Origin: Torymus aiolomorphi
Taxonomy: Eukaryota; Arthropoda; Insecta; Hymenoptera; Torymidae
NCBI GenBank assembly: GCA_036365515.1
Contig: CM070877.1
Coordinates: forward strand, 15,610,201-15,674,200
Reading direction: 5' to 3'
DNA length: 64,000 nucleotides
Made by a program: the position numbers and the translations under genes. The notes beneath the pieces are model-generated. The model searched no databases, was not told where the DNA came from, and saw only the letters and a program-made list of their open reading frames with translations. Of the stretch, positions 60,718 through 64,000 are shown piece by piece (the first letter of the stretch is position 1; each line of letters starts with the position of its first letter).

Positions 60718-61787
60718 ATATTGTTACACTTAAAATAAGTATTTTTACAAGTTTTTAGTCCTAAATATTAAGTATATACAAAGTTATGCCTCTGGAAGTA
60801 GTCAAAAATACTTGATCTTTGGAATGAAGTGGGCGCATCAGAAGTTTAAGCTCAGCCTTGGCTCTTCTAGAGCATTTTTTGACCGAAACAAACAAAAATT
60901 GATTGGAAACATAAGAAATGTGTAATATATATTTATTTTAAAGATATAACCACATTATCAAAATGTTATTGTAGTAATTTTACTATTTTTAGTTAAACAA
61001 ATCATAGAAAAAGCATTTGTTTTGAGTAAAATCGTGATATTTTAGCCAAAAAGTATAGCTTATAGCATCTAAAAAAAGTAACTGATTTATTAGATCAATT
61101 AAAAAGAAATTGATACGCATACCTCTTTTGGAATATTGAAACAAATAATTTTGAGAAAACAAGCTTTAAACTTTTAATACAGTTTTAATTAAAAAGAATC
61201 TTCTAAATTGTGATCAAACAAATAAAAAACGCATTTTTTCTCCATTTGTTTATATAATTTTAAATGCTTTAGTAAAGAAAAAAAAATGAAATTTTTCGAA
61301 ATTTTTTGCGTTTTTCCACCACAGTCTTCCTTTAAATATTGAGAAAAGTAGAAAAATTGTTATTTAGGTATCGGCATTAAAAAAAGCGCCATATAAATGA
61401 TTTCATTTTCTTTACGAAACATGTCCATACAAGGCTAAAACCAAGATTTAATGAAAAGATGACAGTACAGGTCAATTTTATTTAATTTCACCTATAGAAG
61501 CACCGTGTGTAGGACGCACGCGCGCACGCGCACACACACACACACACCACACGTACAATATCGATAGAATAAGTGTACCTTGAGGATAATCTCATTTCCG
61601 AACCAGCAGTAGCCAAAGAATGCGAGGAGTACGGAGGTCAGATACAGAATGTTCACTACGTAAACAAACAATCCGTTGTTGCGACTTGAAGACATCTGGA
61701 AGATGATGGGTGGAAATGATCGAACAGCTGACTAAGAATTGCACGACCACCACAACGTTGATCGCTTCGTTTACTCTAGCAGCATAC
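57410..61787 (-). CDS. Odorant receptor OR-D, 3' three exons (frameshift in exon 3)
   Basis: Exon 5 at 57410-57460 (ILKVSFSAFNVLKESA, TGA), exon 4 at 57534-57689 (156 nt, CEEFGRDVYKIDWCSLS, ending NLESFKS) and exon 3 at 61579-61787. Exon 3 is 209 nt rather than the 208 of its paralogues: one extra G in the run at 61708-61710 breaks the frame in the middle of a transmembrane helix (expected I-S-I-I-I-F-Q-M). The rest of exon 3 is clean (GYCWFGNEIILK). Exons 1 and 2 are not found up to 64000 and would lie beyond the window. Intron 3 is swollen to 3.9 kb by a nested inverted repeat. It is either a recent pseudogene or carries a one-base sequence error. Confidence 0.75.
58182..58456. mobile_element. 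TA-flanked 271-bp MITE
   Basis: The element is 58184-58454 with ends cactgagaaaaaa / ttttttctcagtg and TA on both sides. The right arm of the surrounding inverted repeat gives the empty site, confirming a TA duplication. It is itself palindromic (gccaccacagactgtaaaac / gttttacagtctgtggtggc). Confidence 0.8.
58612..58913. mobile_element. Foldback element made of CCATATG / TGTGGGC words
   Basis: Ends cccgcgtaaaaaaaaatttg and ...catttttgggcggg are roughly inverted. The interior is a chain of tgggccatatgtgg-like words in both orientations. Open frames on both strands here are by-products of the palindromes. Confidence 0.5.
60324..61335. mobile_element. TTAA-flanked 1-kb element
   Basis: The element is 60328-61331 with ends aggaagactgaggtgg and ccaccacagtcttcct, flanked by TTAA. 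The other arm of the inverted repeat provides the empty site (attttaaatg). It contains a (TA)n(TG)n tract at about 60596-60715. Confidence 0.7.
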
Positions 61788-62184
61788 CTGGAATATTCAG
61801 AAAAATTAAGTTTACACTTGAGTGTATCCTGCTGAAATACTTAGAAAAAAGAAACAGAAATTTTAACTAGATCATAGTGGTGGGCGAAATGAAAACTCCA
61901 CTATTTCGGACTGAGCTCATGTGAATGAGTTTCTATCCCGCAAAAAGGGAGTAACATTGTATACAGATTCGATCCGGTGGTTAATTTGATTCGATTGATG
62001 GAAATTTGAGTTTGCCACAAAACACAATCCTAGCTGTTACCTATGTTCTTCACTTTTTTAATTAAACACTTGTGAAGCTAAGAAATGGTTAGACCGAGTA
62101 CATTCTCTGTAACGATAACCTTCCACTTTAGTCATAGAAAACTAAGATGGGGGAATTGAGTTGCTCATCAAGATCGCGAAGACT

Positions 62185-62282
62185 CCCTGGTAGAAAATTA
62201 ACCATAAGTTGGCCAGAATATGGCTAAGCCATATGCTGGTTAAGCATATTCTGGCCAACTTATGGTTAATTTTCTACCAGGG
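62185..62282. mobile_element. 98-bp hairpin element
   Basis: Perfect inverted arms of ~38 bp begin ccctggtagaaaattaacca and end with its complement. The loop consists of further small palindromic words (ggctaagcc, gctggttaagc). Confidence 0.7.
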
Positions 62283-62952
62283 CTGAATCTAATTTTAAAA
62301 ATAATTTGCCTTCAGTGTATGATTTTAAAACAATAACCTGTTTAAGTAGTTTCGTTGAAAGCTTATTGTTGAGAATTATGATTTACAGCATTTTCTTCAG
62401 CGCTCAGTTAGATAACTCCGTTTAATAGCGTTTTTTCAAAGTAACTTGTAGTAATCTATTTCTAATTCCACGATTGTATCTTATAAACTATATTAATATT
62501 ACTCTAATACGGTAACGACCTAAATCGGCTAGTTTACATTTTTCCAATCCCATTTCATTAGAAAGCTTCATACACAGCTCCACAAAAAGAAAAAAGGGGT
62601 ATGTTCCAGAGACTAGACTTCCATATCTTCGTATATTTTAGCCCCCTAAATATGATTCCAAAGTCAAAATTGGTCCACCACATTTGAATTTTGAGTTATC
62701 TTAAGGTAGTAGTCGGATTAATTTGTCATGTCGTTTACTTTTGGCTCAATATAATATAATCTAATAACCAGAGAAATAATACATGTGATAGAGAGGTACA
62801 TTGTTTCATGGAAAAAAATTTATTATGAAAAATACATATTTATTTATCAAATACATAAAGATATTGTTGCTGTAAGAACAAGTCACTTCCATTTCTTACG
62901 ATTTTTTTTTATTTTTTATTCGATTGTAATGTTTGACGTCTCATTGTCCTGT

Positions 62953-63630
62953 TTAAGGACGTTCTCCGGGTCGAAACAGCAATTTTAGTTTTTATATTTT
63001 TAAATAATTTTTATTAATTTGATAATCCAAGAGTAAGTACATGTAACAAATATATACTTGAAAGAACATAAGACAATTTTTTAAAGACAAATTCAGGCAA
63101 TAGTCACTATGCTATTGTTACAATTAAAGACAAAATTTCAATAAGTTCTTTAAATTTTTTTTAACGAAATAAAGCTTATTTTGTTCGTTAAGAAATTTCA
63201 GGGCGAGTATCGATGGGAAAATTTGTGATACAAGTTACCAGTACGGCGCAATATCAATTTGTTTAAGAAAGTTTTGATGAAAACTTGACTTGCTTTTCTT
63301 AAACAAATTGATATTGCGCCGTACTGATAACTCGTATCATAAATTTTCCCATCGATACTCGCCCTGAAATTTCTTAACGAACAAAATAAGCTTTATTTCG
63401 TTAAGATCGGATAAAAAATAAAAAAAATTTAAAGAACTTATTGAAATTTTGTCTTTAATTGTAACAATAGCATAGTGACTATTGTCTGAATTTGTCTTAA
63501 AAAAATTGTCTTATGCTCTTTCAAGTATATATTTGTTACATGTACTTACTCTTGGATTATCAAATTAATAAAACATTATATAAAAATATAAAAACTAAAA
63601 TTGCTGTTTCAACCCGGAGAACATCCTTAA
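62953..63630. mobile_element. 670-bp TTAA-flanked palindrome
   Basis: Element 62957-63626 is bounded by TTAA with ends ggacgttctccggg / cccggagaacatcc, shared with the element at 36052-36583. Its two halves are almost exact reverse complements around ~63290. Confidence 0.75.
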
Positions 63631-64000
63631 GCATTTGTCTACGACCCACCGAAAAAATTCCAATTTTTTCGAGTTTTTATTATCCTTGAACTGTAAACAA
63701 TTTCATTTCGCTTTGTATACAATAGACATTTTATAATATGAGCATGGATGGATCGAAAACAAATGTTTAAATATAGGATGGAGTGAATAGGTCGATCAAC
63801 GAGGAACTATGAGTATAATAAAACTTTGTTTATTAGGCCAAAGTTGAAGGTGCACGCGATAACAATATTAAGAAAATCAACCAATAGTCCTCAAATTTGG
63901 GAGAGATATATTTTTTTTATATCTTCAAACTGAATTCGTTGCCCAATAAAATCGAACTATTACGACGAAAGATATTTGAGGTTTAAAATAAAACTAATTG

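Larger units (their letters stand above)
58045..61505. repeat. Large nested inverted repeat in OR-D intron 3
   Basis: Left arm ~58045-58605 pairs with right arm ~60215-61505 (in reverse). Shared words include catggacatgtttc..aaagaaaa, gcgctttttttaatgccg, aagctttgct and ccgtgtaaaaaa. The left arm is interrupted by a TA-flanked MITE (58184-58454) and the right arm by a TTAA-flanked element (60328-61331). No protein is encoded. Confidence 0.65.
61788..64000. other. Region upstream of OR-D exon 3, no exon found
   Basis: No OR exon 1 or 2 was found. It holds a 98-bp hairpin element (62185-62282), a 670-bp TTAA-flanked palindrome (62957-63626), and at ~63860-64000 a reverse-orientation piece of the CA-bearing repeat family cut by the window end. 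Confidence 0.5.

Overview
The window looks like nuclear DNA from an insect, most likely a parasitoid hymenopteran (chalcid-like). This is inferred from a tandem family of insect 7TM odorant receptors with short split exons, spliced genes, AT-rich introns, very long (CA)n/(TG)n tracts and dense small inverted-repeat transposons. Species cannot be fixed from sequence alone. No CRISPR array, operon or viral gene was recognised.

Layout. 1-6.9 kb: no recognisable gene, only repeats. 6.9-11.84 kb (-): first two coding exons of an acyl-CoA synthetase / 4-coumarate-CoA-ligase-like gene whose remaining exons lie left of the window. 12.7-16.7 kb (-): a complete three-exon mitochondrial half ABC transporter of the ABCB10 type (657 aa, all nucleotide-binding motifs intact). 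17-21 kb: nested inverted-repeat elements and a CA-microsatellite-bearing repeat, then a probable 5' UTR exon. 21.4-22.8 kb (+): a single-coding-exon CCHC zinc-knuckle protein with a long Arg/Glu-rich helix (443 aa). 25.6-28.3 kb (-): a seven-exon secreted CUB-domain protein (444 aa) whose splice phases all close. 30.5-61.8 kb (-): a tandem odorant-receptor cluster of four loci: OR-A (intact, 381 aa), OR-B (pseudogene), OR-C (intact, 395 aa) and OR-D (3' three exons, one frameshift, upstream exons not in the window).

The OR cluster arose by segmental duplication: about 35.3-40.6 kb and 44.3-51.8 kb align through exons, introns and upstream flank, and the 3' flank recurs at 57 kb. Mobile elements have altered it differently in each copy. 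In OR-B a head-to-head pair of Penelope-like element fragments (37.8-39.6 kb; GIY-YIG endonuclease, no reverse transcriptase, hammerhead-ribozyme-like motif in both arms) sits where exon 1 should be. At one identical intron position OR-B carries a TTAA-flanked element and OR-C carries a hAT-type element with an 8-bp target duplication.

The most interesting non-genic content is a collection of foldback/MITE families. Several are built from many copies of short palindromic words (CACGTG, CCATATGG, CCCATGTGGG) and share terminal motifs of the type CCCT..TGAAAAA or CACTGAGAAAAA. A separate dispersed family has a conserved AGTACATTACGATAC edge, a CGAGCGAAGCGAG-type core and variable stems. Function is unknown for all of these; exon boundaries were derived by eye from splice signals, reading phase and paralogue comparison.
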